Source of the DNA: Novosphingobium percolationis
GTDB taxonomy: Bacteria; Pseudomonadota; Alphaproteobacteria; Sphingomonadales; Sphingomonadaceae
Assembly (NCBI RefSeq): GCF_020179425.1
Contig: NZ_JAILYM010000002.1
Location: 372,001 to 436,000, forward strand
Length of the DNA stretch: 64,000 nt
Reading direction: 5' to 3'
Shown here: in pieces, positions 46,859 through 56,497 of the stretch
Layout: each line of letters begins with the position of its first letter
Numbering within the stretch: position 1 is the stretch's first letter
Notes under the pieces: model-generated
The model's input: only the letters and a program-made list of their open reading frames with translations
Databases searched by the model: none
Told to the model about the DNA's origin: nothing
Made by a program: the position numbers and the translations under genes

Positions 46859-47748
46859 CGAGCGCGACGCTGCCGCAGGTCCGCGGCAAGCTGACCCCCG
46901 ATGCGCCGCTCGCCCCGCTGGTCTGGTTCAAGTCTGGTGGTTCTGCGCAGTGGCTGTTCGAGCCGAAGGACGTGGCCGACCTGCAGGACTTCGTCGCGGG
47001 TCTCGATCCGCGCGTGCCGGTGATGGCGCTGGGCCTCGGCTCCAACCTGATCGTGCGCGATGGCGGGGTGCCGGGCGTGGTGATCCGGCTGGGCAAGGCC
47101 TTCGCCAAGGTCGAGCGCGTGGACGAAGTGACGCTCGATTGCGGCGGCGGGGCGAGCGGCATTCTCGTATCCTCCACCGCGCGCGACAATGGGATCGCGG
47201 GGCTTGAATTCCTGCGCTCGATCCCCGGCACGGTCGGCGGCTTCGTGCGCATGAACGGCGGCGCCTATGGCCGCGAGGTGAAGGACATCCTCGTCGATTG
47301 CGACGTGGTGATCCGCTCGGGCGAGGTGGTCACGCTGCCGCTGTCGGAACTGGGCTATACTTATCGTCATTCCGACCTGACCGACGGAAGCATTGTCGTC
47401 GCCGCGCGCTTTCGCGGTGTGCCGGGCGACCCCGCTGCCATCCAGGCCGAAATGGACCGCATCAGCGCCGCGCGCGAGGCTAGCCAGCCGCTGCGCAGCA
47501 AGACCGGCGGATCCACGTTCAAGAATCCGCAAGGTGGCAAGGCGTGGGAACTGGTCGACAAGGCCGGTTGCCGGGGGCTGCAGATGGGCGGCGCGCAGGT
47601 CAGCGAAAAGCACACCAACTTCCTCATCAACACCGGCGATGCCACCAGCGCGGATATCGAAGGGCTGGGCGAGGAAGTGCGGCGCCGGGTCAAGGAAAAC
47701 TCCGGCTTCGAGCTGGAATGGGAAATCAAAAGGATCGGTCGTCCGTGA
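46855..47748 (+). CDS. murB: UDP-N-acetylenolpyruvoylglucosamine reductase
   Basis: A 297-residue FAD/NADPH enzyme forming UDP-MurNAc. The FAD-binding segment is [13 protein letters not shown], followed by [26 protein letters not shown], the catalytic serine in [10 protein letters not shown], and [10 protein letters not shown]. It is the short type II MurB. GTG at 46855. The end overlaps ddl. Confidence 0.97.
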   Translation: MTSATLPQVRGKLTPDAPLAPLVWFKSGGSAQWLFEPKDVADLQDFVAGLDPRVPVMALGLGSNLIVRDGGVPGVVIRLGKAFAKVERVDEVTLDCGGGASGILVSSTARDNGIAGLEFLRSIPGTVGGFVRMNGGAYGREVKDILVDCDVVIRSGEVVTLPLSELGYTYRHSDLTDGSIVVAARFRGVPGDPAAIQAEMDRISAAREASQPLRSKTGGSTFKNPQGGKAWELVDKAGCRGLQMGGAQVSEKHTNFLINTGDATSADIEGLGEEVRRRVKENSGFELEWEIKRIGRP

Positions 47749-48707
47749 GCCTGCCCAAACTTCATGTCGCGGTCCTGATGGGCGGATGGTCGAGCGAGCG
47801 CCCGGTCTCGCTGATGTCGGGCGAGGGCGTCGCCAAGGCGCTGGAATCGCGCGGGCATCAGGTCACGCGGATCGACATGGGCCGAGACGTTGCGCTGCGT
47901 CTGGCCGAAGCCAAGCCCGATGTCGTGTTCAATGCACTCCACGGCACGCCTGGCGAGGACGGCACGGTGCAGGGCATGATGGACCTGATGGGCCTCACCT
48001 ACACCCATTCGGGCCTCGCCACGTCGGTCATCGCGATCGACAAGGAACTGACCAAGCAGGCGCTGGTGCCGCACGGCATCCCCATGCCCGGGGGGCGCAT
48101 CGTCGAGACGGCAGAGCTGTTCGAGCGCGACCCGCTGCCGCGTCCCTATGTGTTGAAGCCGGTAAACGAAGGTTCGTCGGTGGGGGTTGCGATCGTGACC
48201 GCCGATGGCAACTATGGCACGCCGATTGCCCGTGACAGCAAGGGGCCGTGGCAGGAATTCGACCAGCTGCTGGCCGAACCCTTCATTCGCGGCAAGGAAC
48301 TGACCACGGCGGTGCTGGCGGACAAGGCTTTGCTCGTCACCGAGTTGAAGCCCAAGTCGGGCTTCTACGATTTCGACGCCAAGTACACCGACGGCATGAC
48401 CGATCACATCTGCCCGGCGGAAATCCCCGATGACGTGGCCGAGGCATGCAAGGACATCGCCCTGCGCGCGCATCGCCTGCTGGGCTGCAAGGGCACCAGC
48501 CGTTCGGACTTCCGCTGGGATGATGAACAGGGTGTCGATGGGCTGTTCCTGCTGGAAGTGAACACCCAGCCGGGGATGACGCCGCTCAGCCTCGTGCCCG
48601 AACAGGCGCGCAAGCTGGGCATGAGCTACGAGGATCTGGTCGAGGCGATCATCGCCGACGCGCTGGCCGGCAAGGCGGCGGTTATGGCCAGCGGGACGGG
48701 GGACTGA
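47745..48707 (+). CDS. ddl: D-alanine--D-alanine ligase
   Basis: A 320-residue ATP-grasp ligase. Recognisable parts are LMGGWSSERPVSL, ALHGTPGEDGTVQG, the lysine strand YVLKPVNEGSSVGV, KSGFYDFDAKYTDG, the RSDFRW segment and the metal-binding EVNTQPGMTPLSL. GTG at 47745 overlaps the murB stop. Its product is the substrate of MurF upstream. Confidence 0.97.
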   Translation: MSLPKLHVAVLMGGWSSERPVSLMSGEGVAKALESRGHQVTRIDMGRDVALRLAEAKPDVVFNALHGTPGEDGTVQGMMDLMGLTYTHSGLATSVIAIDKELTKQALVPHGIPMPGGRIVETAELFERDPLPRPYVLKPVNEGSSVGVAIVTADGNYGTPIARDSKGPWQEFDQLLAEPFIRGKELTTAVLADKALLVTELKPKSGFYDFDAKYTDGMTDHICPAEIPDDVAEACKDIALRAHRLLGCKGTSRSDFRWDDEQGVDGLFLLEVNTQPGMTPLSLVPEQARKLGMSYEDLVEAIIADALAGKAAVMASGTGD

Positions 48708-48713
48708 CACGCC

Positions 48714-49709
48714 ATGGCGCAGACGATCCGGCGAGGCGGCAAGGGCGTGCGGCGGGCGGCTGCGGCCAAGGGCGCGAAGGCCAAGGTTGCCACCGCCAAG
48801 AAGCAGACCGGCACTGCCATCGGCCAGGCGCGCCGCTGGCTGCCGTTCAGCGACGAGGCGCTGCATCGCGTGGTTCTCACCGGCATCCTTGGCGGCGCGG
48901 CGGCGATCGCGTGGACCATCGCAAGCTTTGCCGGCGTGCCCGCGCTGGCCGAGGACAAGCTGGCGCAGGTGGCGGCGGGATCGGGTTTCGAGGTGAAGCG
49001 CGTGGAAGTGCGCGGCGTCAACCGCATGAACCAGCAGACGATCTATGAACACGTTCTGGGCCAGCGCGATCAGGCGATGAGCCGGCTCGATCTGGCGACT
49101 TTGCGCGAAGGGCTGCTGCAGCTTCCCTGGGTCAAGGATGCGCGCGTGTCACGCCAGCTGCCCGATACGCTGGTGGTCGACGTGGTCGAACGCAGCCCGC
49201 ACGCGGTGATGCGCGATGGCGACCGGCTGATGCTGATCGACGAGACGGGCCATGAACTCGAACCGGTCAGCCGGGACAAGGCCCGGGGCATGTTCGTGCT
49301 GTCCGGTCAGGGCGCGGAACAGCGGGTGGAGGATCTGGGCAAGCTGCTGGAGGCCGCGCCCGCGCTCAAGCCGCAGGTGGCCGAGGCCGAATGGATCGGC
49401 AACCGCCGCTGGAACCTCACCTTCAAGACCGGGCAGGTGCTGGCGCTGCCCGAAGGCGAAGACCAGTCCGCCGCCGCGCTGGTGACATTTGCGCGGATGG
49501 ATGGCGTCGACCGCCTGCTCGGCGGGCGCGTGGCGGCATTCGACATGCGCGCGCACGATCGCATCTACTTGCGCGTGCCGGGCCATGCCGACGAACTCGT
49601 CGCGCAGCAGAAGGCTGCCGCGCAGGCCAAGACCGAGGCGAAGAAGCAGCAGGTCGCCGCCACCAGCGCCGCGATCGTGCCCAAGCCTGTCGCGACCGCG
49701 CGGGACTGA
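48714..49709 (+). CDS. ftsQ: Cell division protein FtsQ
   Basis: A 331-residue bitopic division protein. A long basic cytoplasmic start of about 55 residues (many Lys, Arg and Ala) precedes one membrane helix at about residues 57-78. The periplasmic POTRA domain follows (VKRVEVRGVNRMNQQTIYEH), then the beta domain with LPWVKDARVSRQLPDTLVVDVVERSP. A Lys/Ala/Gln-rich tail ends the protein. FtsQ is the hub for FtsL and FtsB. ATG at 48714, 6 nt after ddl. Confidence 0.93.
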   Translation: MAQTIRRGGKGVRRAAAAKGAKAKVATAKKQTGTAIGQARRWLPFSDEALHRVVLTGILGGAAAIAWTIASFAGVPALAEDKLAQVAAGSGFEVKRVEVRGVNRMNQQTIYEHVLGQRDQAMSRLDLATLREGLLQLPWVKDARVSRQLPDTLVVDVVERSPHAVMRDGDRLMLIDETGHELEPVSRDKARGMFVLSGQGAEQRVEDLGKLLEAAPALKPQVAEAEWIGNRRWNLTFKTGQVLALPEGEDQSAAALVTFARMDGVDRLLGGRVAAFDMRAHDRIYLRVPGHADELVAQQKAAAQAKTEAKKQQVAATSAAIVPKPVATARD

Positions 49710-49713
49710 CGCC

Positions 49714-50997
49714 ATGGCCGTGCCGCGCATCACCAAAGTCTTTGCCGCCGTCAATCTCGGCTCGTTTCGCACCTCTGCGATGATCGCGGGCCTGTCCGAA
49801 ACGGGCGAAATGGTCGTGCTGGGCTCTGGCCACCGCGCCAGCCAGGGGATCAAGCGCGGCTATGTCACCGACATGCAGGCCGCCACCCATTCGGTACGCG
49901 ACGCGATTGAGCGCGCCGAGAAGATGGCCAATGCCAGCGTACAATCGGTGTGGATCGGCTGTTCGGGCGCTGGGCTTGCCAGCACCACCGCCAAGGTCGA
50001 GGTCGAGGTCGGCGGTCGCCGCATTGAGCAGGACGATATCGAGCACCTGCTCGTCGCCGGGCGCGAGGTGATCCAGCCCGACGGGCGTACCGTGCTGCAC
50101 GCCCAGCCAGCGCACTACACGCTCGACGGCGCGCATGGCGTGCCAAATCCCAAGGGGTTGCACGCTGAGCGGCTGGCGGTCGATATCCACGTGATGCTGG
50201 CCGACGGCGCGCCGATCCGCAACATCAAGGAAACGGTCGAGAACGCGCACCTGAAGGTTGAGGCCGTGGTCGGCTCGCCCGTCGCGGCGGGCCATGCCTG
50301 CCTGACGCCGGAAGAGCGCGAACTGGGCGTGGCGCTGGTCGAATTCGGCGCAGAAGTGACCACGGTGTCGGTCTATGCGGCGGGCATGCTGCTGGGGATG
50401 CAGGTTATCCCGTTCGGTTCGGGCGACATCACCGATGCGGTCGCCAGCGCCTTCGGCATCCGGCGCTACCAGGCCGAGCGGCTGAAATGCATGTCGGGCT
50501 CGGCCATCGCGAGCCCGGCCGACCATCGCGAGATGATCCCGGTCAACGCACCCGGCGATCCCGAAGGCGGGCCGATCGCGCGGCATGCCGACGACAAGAA
50601 CCGCATTCCGCGCGCCGAGCTGATCTCGGTGATCACCCAGCAGCTGGGGCGCTTCACCGAAGAAGTGTCCAAGGCGCTGAAGGCCATGGGCTTTACCGGG
50701 CAGAGCGGGCAGCAGGTGGTGCTGACGGGCGGCGGCGCGCAACTGCCCGGCCTGGCCGATTTCGCGCAAGGCGCGCTGGGGCGGCCGGTGCGGATCGGCT
50801 CGCCCCCGACCATGCTGGGCCTGCCGCCGGGCCATGCGACGCCCAGTTCATCGACGCTGGTGGGGCTGGTGCTCTATGCTGCGGCGGACCCGGTCGACAT
50901 CCGCGCGGTGGGGCCAGGCTGGCGCCCCGGCGAGCATCGGTACACGGGCATGAAGCTGGTCCGGCGCGTGTGGGAGGCGCTGCGTAACTACTTCTGA
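49714..50997 (+). CDS. ftsA: Cell division protein FtsA
   Basis: A 427-residue actin-like ATPase tethering FtsZ to the membrane. The phosphate-1 loop AVNLGSFRTSAMIA, the 1C domain with GRTVLHAQPAHYTLDG, GVALVEFGAEVTTVSVY, the adenosine loop VVLTGGGAQLPGL, and the C-terminal amphipathic helix KLVRRVWEALRNYF for membrane binding are visible. The first loop has NLGSFRT where E. coli has DVGTTKV, so the usual aspartate is asparagine. ATG at 49714. Confidence 0.96.
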   Translation: MAVPRITKVFAAVNLGSFRTSAMIAGLSETGEMVVLGSGHRASQGIKRGYVTDMQAATHSVRDAIERAEKMANASVQSVWIGCSGAGLASTTAKVEVEVGGRRIEQDDIEHLLVAGREVIQPDGRTVLHAQPAHYTLDGAHGVPNPKGLHAERLAVDIHVMLADGAPIRNIKETVENAHLKVEAVVGSPVAAGHACLTPEERELGVALVEFGAEVTTVSVYAAGMLLGMQVIPFGSGDITDAVASAFGIRRYQAERLKCMSGSAIASPADHREMIPVNAPGDPEGGPIARHADDKNRIPRAELISVITQQLGRFTEEVSKALKAMGFTGQSGQQVVLTGGGAQLPGLADFAQGALGRPVRIGSPPTMLGLPPGHATPSSSTLVGLVLYAAADPVDIRAVGPGWRPGEHRYTGMKLVRRVWEALRNYF

Positions 50998-51020
50998 AGC
51001 CGACGCGCCCGGATTGGCCG

Positions 51021-51077
51021 GAATCCGGAGCATTTCGCCACTGCATCCTGTGGAAAAGCCGACTTTAACTTTGATTC
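51021..51077. promoter_or_regulatory. GANTC and DnaA-box-like cell-cycle sites before ftsZ
   Basis: The 172-nt ftsA-ftsZ gap contains GAATC (51021-51025), GATTC (51073-51077) and TGTGGAAAA (51049-51057), which fits the relaxed DnaA box. GANTC is the CcrM methylation site of Alphaproteobacteria. This is the only sizeable gap inside the dcw cluster. Confidence 0.5.
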
Positions 51078-51169
51078 GACGAAACGATGTGTGCCAAAGA
51101 TTGGGCAAGCTGCATCGTGGCGTCGAACGCGCCGCGCAACCCATCTGACCCCTTGAGGGAGAGACCGAC

Positions 51170-52660
51170 ATGAGCATCAACATCGGCCCGCCGGCGATCG
51201 ACGAGCTTCGGCCCCGCATCACGGTGATCGGCGTGGGCGGCGCGGGCGGCAACGCCATCGCCAACATGATCCGCGCGGGGATCGAAGGCGTCGACTTCAT
51301 CGTCGTCAACACCGATGCGCAGGCGCTCAACAACTCGATCGCGGACACGCGCATCCAGCTGGGTCCCGACATCACGCAAGGGCTGGGCGCGGGCGCGCGG
51401 CCCGAAGTGGGCCGGGCCGCGGCCGAAGAAACGCTTGAAGACATCGAACGCGCGCTCGATGGCGTGCACATGGTGTTCATCGCCGCCGGCATGGGCGGCG
51501 GCACCGGCACCGGCGCCGCGCCGGTCATCGCCGAGGCAGCGCGCCGCAAGGGCGTGCTGACCGTGGGGGTGGTGACCAAGCCGTTCCTGTTCGAAGGCAC
51601 GCGCCGCATGCGCAGCGCCGACAGCGGGATCGAGGAGCTGCAGAAGCACGTCGATACGCTGATCGTCATTCCCAACCAGAACCTGTTCCTGGTGGCCAAG
51701 GCCGAAACGACCTTCAAGGAAGCGTTCCAGCTGGCCGACGAAGTGCTGCAGCAGGGCGTGCGCTCGATTACCGACCTGATGGTCATGCCCGGCCTGATCA
51801 ACCTCGACTTCGCCGACGTGCGCTCGGTCATGGGCGAGATGGGCAAGGCCATGATGGGCACGGGCGAGGGCGATGGCCCGAACCGCGCGCTGGAAGCGGC
51901 CGAACGCGCCATTGCCAACCCGCTGCTCGACGGCGTGTCGATGCAGGGCGCCAAGGGCGTGATCATCTCGATCATCGGTGGCGACGACATGAAGCTGCTC
52001 GAAGTCGATGAAGCGGCCAACCACATCCGCGAACTGGTCGATCCCAACGCCAACATCATCTGGGGCTCGGCGTTCAACCCGGACCTCGACGGCAAGATCC
52101 GCGTCTCGGTGGTTGCCACCGGGATCGAGCAGAGCGCCGAAATGGCCGAGATCGCCGCGCGTCCCGCTGCGATCCCCGGGGCCTCGCGCGGGCCGGCCTT
52201 CCCCGGCGCGGCGCCTGCCCGCACCGGCGCGGCTCCGGTGATCCAGGCAGAGCCTGCGCCCGCGCCGGTCGCCGCTCCGCCCGCGCCCGAGCCTGCCGCG
52301 CCGGTGGCGCAGCCCGGCTTCGCCGGTCTCGAACCCGAAGCGGAGGAGCCGCTCGACCTGACGCTTGATCTCAGCGAGGAACAGACCGAGCCCGCGCCGG
52401 CAGCCGCGCCCGCCGCTCCTGTGGCGGCTCCGGCCGATGAACTGCAACTCGGTGCGGCCGAAGAAGACGCCTTCGCGCCCCGCGTGGGCCGTGGTGCGCA
52501 GGTTCCGCCTGCCGCGCCGCGTCCTTCGACCGGCAGCACGCTGTTCGAACGCATGGCCAACCTTTCGCGCGGGGCTTCGCGCAACGCGGACGAGGACGAC
52601 CAGGACGACGGCGGATCGCTCAGCATTCCGCGATTCCTCGGTCGCCAGAACAACCAGTAA
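51170..52660 (+). CDS. ftsZ: Cell division GTPase FtsZ
   Basis: A 496-residue tubulin homologue that polymerises into the Z ring. GTP-binding GGAGGNA and the tubulin signature GGGTGTG (109-115) are intact, and the T7 loop [11 protein letters not shown] supplies the catalytic aspartate. The core ends near residue 320 and is followed by an Ala/Pro/Glu-rich linker of about 150 residues, which is long as in other Alphaproteobacteria. The conserved terminal peptide [10 protein letters not shown] binds FtsA and other partners. The ATG at 51170 has GAGGGAGA upstream. Confidence 0.98.
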   Translation: MSINIGPPAIDELRPRITVIGVGGAGGNAIANMIRAGIEGVDFIVVNTDAQALNNSIADTRIQLGPDITQGLGAGARPEVGRAAAEETLEDIERALDGVHMVFIAAGMGGGTGTGAAPVIAEAARRKGVLTVGVVTKPFLFEGTRRMRSADSGIEELQKHVDTLIVIPNQNLFLVAKAETTFKEAFQLADEVLQQGVRSITDLMVMPGLINLDFADVRSVMGEMGKAMMGTGEGDGPNRALEAAERAIANPLLDGVSMQGAKGVIISIIGGDDMKLLEVDEAANHIRELVDPNANIIWGSAFNPDLDGKIRVSVVATGIEQSAEMAEIAARPAAIPGASRGPAFPGAAPARTGAAPVIQAEPAPAPVAAPPAPEPAAPVAQPGFAGLEPEAEEPLDLTLDLSEEQTEPAPAAAPAAPVAAPADELQLGAAEEDAFAPRVGRGAQVPPAAPRPSTGSTLFERMANLSRGASRNADEDDQDDGGSLSIPRFLGRQNNQ

Positions 52661-52668
52661 CCGCGATG

Positions 52669-52701
52669 GCGGGCGCGCTGCCAGCAATGGTGTGCGCCCG
52701 C
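52669..52701 (+). terminator. Hairpin after ftsZ
   Basis: GCGGGCGC and GCGCCCGC pair perfectly around a 17-nt loop, 8 nt after the ftsZ stop. No U-run follows, so termination strength is doubtful. Confidence 0.35.
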
Positions 52702-52763
52702 CCGTTGCGCAGCGATAGCGTGTTGTCTGCGCTTAATCTCCACGCCGCTATGGGGTCGGCACG

Positions 52764-54875
52764 ATGATGCGCCGAGTCTCCCGAATGTCGTCCCGCCCTC
52801 TGGTTCTTGTCGCTTGCGCGCTGATGGCGCCCGTCGCGGTGCTTGCGCAGCCCGCGGTGGTGTCACAGCCGGTCGTCCAGCCGACGACGGCGGGCGCGAC
52901 CTCGCCCGGACAGGCGCTCAATGCGGCCTTGACCCGGCTGGCGCGCGATCCGCGCAACCTGACCGCGCTGCTCGATGCAGGCTCGGCGGCACTGCAGTTG
53001 GGTGATACCGATGCGGCCATCGGATTTTTCACGCGCGCCAACGAGGTTGCGCCGGGCAACGGGCAGGTCAAGGCGCAGATCGGCACCGCCATGCTGCGCG
53101 CCGACAAACCGCTCGACGCCATCACCTATTTCGACGACGCCGAACGCGCGGGCGCGGACATCGGGGCGATCGCGGCCGACCGGGGCCTTGCCTACGACCT
53201 CGTCGGCGACAATGCGGCGGCGCAGCGCTATTACCAGTTCGCGCTGGCACGCGGTTCCAGCGATGAAGTGCTTCGTCGTTACGCGCTCAGCCTGGCGATT
53301 GCAGGCGACCGGCGCGGCGCGGAAGCCACGATCGCGCCACTGATCCAGCGACAGGATCGGGCAGCATGGCGCGTGCGCACCTTCATCATGGCCATCACCG
53401 GCAGCACGGAGGAGGCGGTGTCGGTAGCCTATGCCTCGATGCCGCAGGAACTGGCGGGCGGGATCGCGCCCTACTTGCGCTTCATGGCGCGGCTGACCCC
53501 GGCGCAACAAGCGGCGGCGGCCAACCTCGGCCACTTCCCGCGCGCGGCGGATATCGGTCGCGACGATCCGCGCATCGTGCAGTATGCCGCGCTGCATCCG
53601 CGCGCGCCCAAGGTCGACACGGCCCTGACGCCCGCGGGTGAGCCGCTGGGCGGCAAGGGCAAGCAACTCGCCAGTCGCGATGCGCCAAGCCGCGACAAGC
53701 GGCGCCGGCCCGATCGCGTGCAGGCCGTGGCGCAGGCTCCGTTGCAGGCCTCGCCGACCGTTGCCCCGTTGCCTGCCCAGCCGACTGCGGCGACGCTGGC
53801 CATGGCCGCAGCGCCTCGCCTGGTGTCGACCCCCGTGGTGCAAGCGGTGCCGCAGGCGGTCGTGCAGCCGACGCCAGCACCCGTTCCACAGCCGGTGCGG
53901 ATGGCGCAGGCTGCGTCGCCAGCCTCCGGGCTGGCCGGGACATCCGCGCCCGGTTTCGACCTTGCGCGGACGCCGGGACCGCAAGCGGCACCGCAGCCCT
54001 ATCCGCTGGCGCGCATCGACATGCCGCCGCCCGCCGCGGCGCGTCCTTCGCCTGCGCCGTCCGTGCTCGCTCCCGTGCCGGTGGCGTCGACCCAGACAGC
54101 ACCAACGGCAGCTCTGCAACCAGCGCCTGCCCAGCCCGCGCCGGTTCCGCCCCAGCCCAAGCCCGTCAGCGTTGCCGTTGCCACCCCGCCGCCCGCCAAC
54201 GATTTCAGCGCCTTGTTCGACAGCTTCAAGGCGCCCGAGGCGGAGCAACAGGCCCAGCGTCCGGCGGTCGATCTGTCGACGATCCGGCCCGGTCGCCCTG
54301 CGCAGGCCGTGGTTACGCCCAAGGTCGCTGCGATCCCGGCCAAGGAAGCCAAGGCCACGACGGCGCGGCCTGACCCGCGTGGCGAGCGCCCCGATGCGCC
54401 AACCGCCGTTTCACGCGTGACCGAACGCGAAGTGCGGGTGGCTGAACTCGATCCCAAGGCGAAGAACGCCAAGGCGGACAAGAACGCCAAGGATTCCAAG
54501 ACCACGAAGGACCCGAAGGACGCAAAGTCCGGCAAGGATGCGAAGGACGCAAAGTCGGCGAAGGATACCAAGGCCGAAAAGGGCAAGGCGGCCAAGCCTT
54601 CGCACCCCAGCCGCATCTGGGTGCAGGTGCTGAGCGGCGGGAACGACGAGGTCATGGGCAAGGAATGGCGCAAGCTCGTCAAGGATGCGCCTGCGCTGAA
54701 GGGGCGCAAGCCCTACATCAGTCCCTGGCGCAGCAATTTCCGCCTGCTGACCGGCCCGTTCGAGAGCGACGCGGCGGCGCAGGATTTCGTCAAGGCGCTG
54801 AAAAAGAGCGGCGTTTCCAGCTATCAGTGGACCAGCCCGGCGGGCCAGCCGGTCGATACATTGTCGCTCGACTGA
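52764..54875 (+). CDS. Exported TPR and SPOR-domain protein
   Basis: A 703-residue periplasmic or lipid-free envelope protein. A signal peptide (cleavage near VLAQP) precedes TPR-like helices at about residues 50-240 (ALLDAGSAALQLGDTDAAIGFFTRANEV). A long Pro/Ala/Gln-rich disordered part follows, then a Lys/Asp/Ala repeat tract (NAKADKNAKDSKTTKDPKDA) and a C-terminal SPOR domain (IWVQVLSGG to VSSYQWTSP). SPOR domains bind glycan strands stripped of stem peptides at the septum, so a division role is likely. It is 103 nt downstream of ftsZ and probably belongs functionally to the cluster. Confidence 0.85.
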   Translation: MMRRVSRMSSRPLVLVACALMAPVAVLAQPAVVSQPVVQPTTAGATSPGQALNAALTRLARDPRNLTALLDAGSAALQLGDTDAAIGFFTRANEVAPGNGQVKAQIGTAMLRADKPLDAITYFDDAERAGADIGAIAADRGLAYDLVGDNAAAQRYYQFALARGSSDEVLRRYALSLAIAGDRRGAEATIAPLIQRQDRAAWRVRTFIMAITGSTEEAVSVAYASMPQELAGGIAPYLRFMARLTPAQQAAAANLGHFPRAADIGRDDPRIVQYAALHPRAPKVDTALTPAGEPLGGKGKQLASRDAPSRDKRRRPDRVQAVAQAPLQASPTVAPLPAQPTAATLAMAAAPRLVSTPVVQAVPQAVVQPTPAPVPQPVRMAQAASPASGLAGTSAPGFDLARTPGPQAAPQPYPLARIDMPPPAAARPSPAPSVLAPVPVASTQTAPTAALQPAPAQPAPVPPQPKPVSVAVATPPPANDFSALFDSFKAPEAEQQAQRPAVDLSTIRPGRPAQAVVTPKVAAIPAKEAKATTARPDPRGERPDAPTAVSRVTEREVRVAELDPKAKNAKADKNAKDSKTTKDPKDAKSGKDAKDAKSAKDTKAEKGKAAKPSHPSRIWVQVLSGGNDEVMGKEWRKLVKDAPALKGRKPYISPWRSNFRLLTGPFESDAAAQDFVKALKKSGVSSYQWTSPAGQPVDTLSLD

Positions 54876-55049
54876 AGGCGCCGCGGCGCGACGTCCTCCA
54901 CCCCCTGTCCACAGCTTTTGCACAGCCTTGTGTAGTTTTGCCCAAGCGGCTGTTAACCTGCAATTGTTCAACGGCGCGCACTCCGCGATGGAACCGTTGA
55001 ACGCGCGGCAGGATCCTCCTGCCGCCATGGGCTCCGGCCCCGGAGAGCG

Positions 55050-55556
55050 ATGATGCGGACCGGCCACGACGACAGCGAACGCGACGATGCGGCGCCCGTC
55101 GATATGCTCGCCTCGCTGTTCGAAGCCCGCGGCTGGCCGTGCGAGTTCGTTTCCGATGACGAGATCCACGGCGAGATCCAGGGATCGTGGGCGACCTATC
55201 AGGTGCGCTGCGTCTGGCGGACCGAGGACCACGTGCTGCAGATCCTCTGCCTGCCTGACATCCGCGTGCCCGATGACAAGCGCGCCGCGGTCTACGAGGT
55301 GATGGCGCTGATCAACGAGCAGGTCTGGCTGGGGCACTTCGACGTGTGGTCGAACGGCTCGGTACTGCTGTACCGCCACGCGCTGATGCTCGGCGATGAC
55401 GGCCTGCTCAGTCTCGGCCAGGCGCAGACCGCGATCGAGGCGGCGATCGACGAATGCGACCGTTTCTATCCCGCCTTCCAGTTCATCCTGTGGGGTGACA
55501 AGAGCCCCGCCGACGCGCTCGCCAGCGCGCTGGTCGATGCGGCGGGCGAGGCTTGA
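55050..55556 (+). CDS. YbjN domain protein
   Basis: A 168-residue cytoplasmic protein of the YbjN (DUF1790) family. The alpha/beta pattern DMLASLFEARGWPCEFVSDDEI, the strand HVLQILCLPDIRVPDDKR and the C-terminal DECDRFYPAFQFILWG are typical. The fold resembles type III secretion chaperones; the function in Alphaproteobacteria is unknown, but it is very often next to proC as here. Start is ATG at 55050 or 55053; GGAGAG at 55042-55047 favours the second. Confidence 0.85.
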   Translation: MMRTGHDDSERDDAAPVDMLASLFEARGWPCEFVSDDEIHGEIQGSWATYQVRCVWRTEDHVLQILCLPDIRVPDDKRAAVYEVMALINEQVWLGHFDVWSNGSVLLYRHALMLGDDGLLSLGQAQTAIEAAIDECDRFYPAFQFILWGDKSPADALASALVDAAGEA

Positions 55557-55573
55557 GTTTCAGGAGCAGTCCG

Positions 55574-56374
55574 ATGCGTTTCCTCCAGTTCGGTTGCGGC
55601 AACATGGGCGGAGCGATGCTTGCCGGGTGGCTGGCGGGCGGCCTTGCGGCGGGCGACTTCACCGTGGTTGACCCTTTCCTGCAAGCCGCGCCCGATGGCG
55701 TGCGGCTGCTGGCCGAGGCTCCCGACGGGGAAGCGCCGGCCGACGTGGTGATGCTGGGCTTCAAACCCCAGCAATTGCCCGATGCGGTCGCTGCGGTGGG
55801 GCCGCATGTCGGCCCCGGCACGCTGTTGCTGTCGATCCTTGCGGGCGTCGACATGGCCACGCTGCGCAAGGCCTTTCCGCAGGCGGGTGCGATCGTGCGC
55901 GTGATGCCCAACCTTTCCGCCGCGCTGGGCAAGTCCCCTATCGCGCTGGTGGGTGATGCGACGGGCGAGGCCAGGGCGCAGACCGACCGCCTGATGGCGC
56001 CGCTGGGGAAGGCCGAATGGCTCTCGGGCGAGGACCAGATGGACCTTGTCACCGCGCTGGCAGGCTCCGGCCCGGCCTTCGTCTACCGCGTGATTGATAC
56101 GCTGGCGCAGGGCGCAGCGAACCTTGGCCTGCCGCGCGAACAGGCCGACCGGCTGGCGCTCGCCATGGTCGAGGGCGCGGCGCTGCTGGCGGCGCAATCG
56201 CCTTATGGACCGGGGGAACTCGCCCGGCGCGTGGCGAGCCCCGGCGGCACCACGCAGAAAGGGCTCGACGTGCTCGATGCCGACGAGCGCCTGCTGCGGC
56301 TGATGGAAGACACCTTGCGCGCCGCTCGCGACCGCAGCGCCGAGATGACGGAAATGGCACGCGCCGCCGGTTGA
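55574..56374 (+). CDS. proC: Pyrroline-5-carboxylate reductase
   Basis: A 266-residue NAD(P)H enzyme for the last step of proline synthesis. The Rossmann motif LQFGCGNMGGAML, the MPNLSAALGKSP segment and the signature ALAGSGPAFVYRVID and VASPGGTTQKGLDVL are complete. The ATG at 55574 has AGGAG 9 nt upstream, preferred over a TTG at 55553 inside the YbjN gene end. proB lies 3 kb downstream in the same direction. Confidence 0.95.
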   Translation: MRFLQFGCGNMGGAMLAGWLAGGLAAGDFTVVDPFLQAAPDGVRLLAEAPDGEAPADVVMLGFKPQQLPDAVAAVGPHVGPGTLLLSILAGVDMATLRKAFPQAGAIVRVMPNLSAALGKSPIALVGDATGEARAQTDRLMAPLGKAEWLSGEDQMDLVTALAGSGPAFVYRVIDTLAQGAANLGLPREQADRLALAMVEGAALLAAQSPYGPGELARRVASPGGTTQKGLDVLDADERLLRLMEDTLRAARDRSAEMTEMARAAG

Positions 56375-56397
56375 GCGGCGCTTGTACATTTTGTCAC

Positions 56398-56416
56398 AAA
56401 CCGGACATTCCGGTTT
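56398..56416 (+). terminator. Perfect 8-bp hairpin between proC and the BI-1 gene
   Basis: AAACCGGA-cat-TCCGGTTT is a perfect short inverted repeat 24 nt after the proC stop. It may be a weak terminator or an operator for the downstream gene; the short run of T is within the stem. Confidence 0.4.
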
Positions 56417-56497
56417 CGCTTGAATCCGGAAGGCCCAAGGGCGATATTCACTCCATTGGAGCCGATCCCGGTTCCGCACTGGAGTGAAACGAGCATT

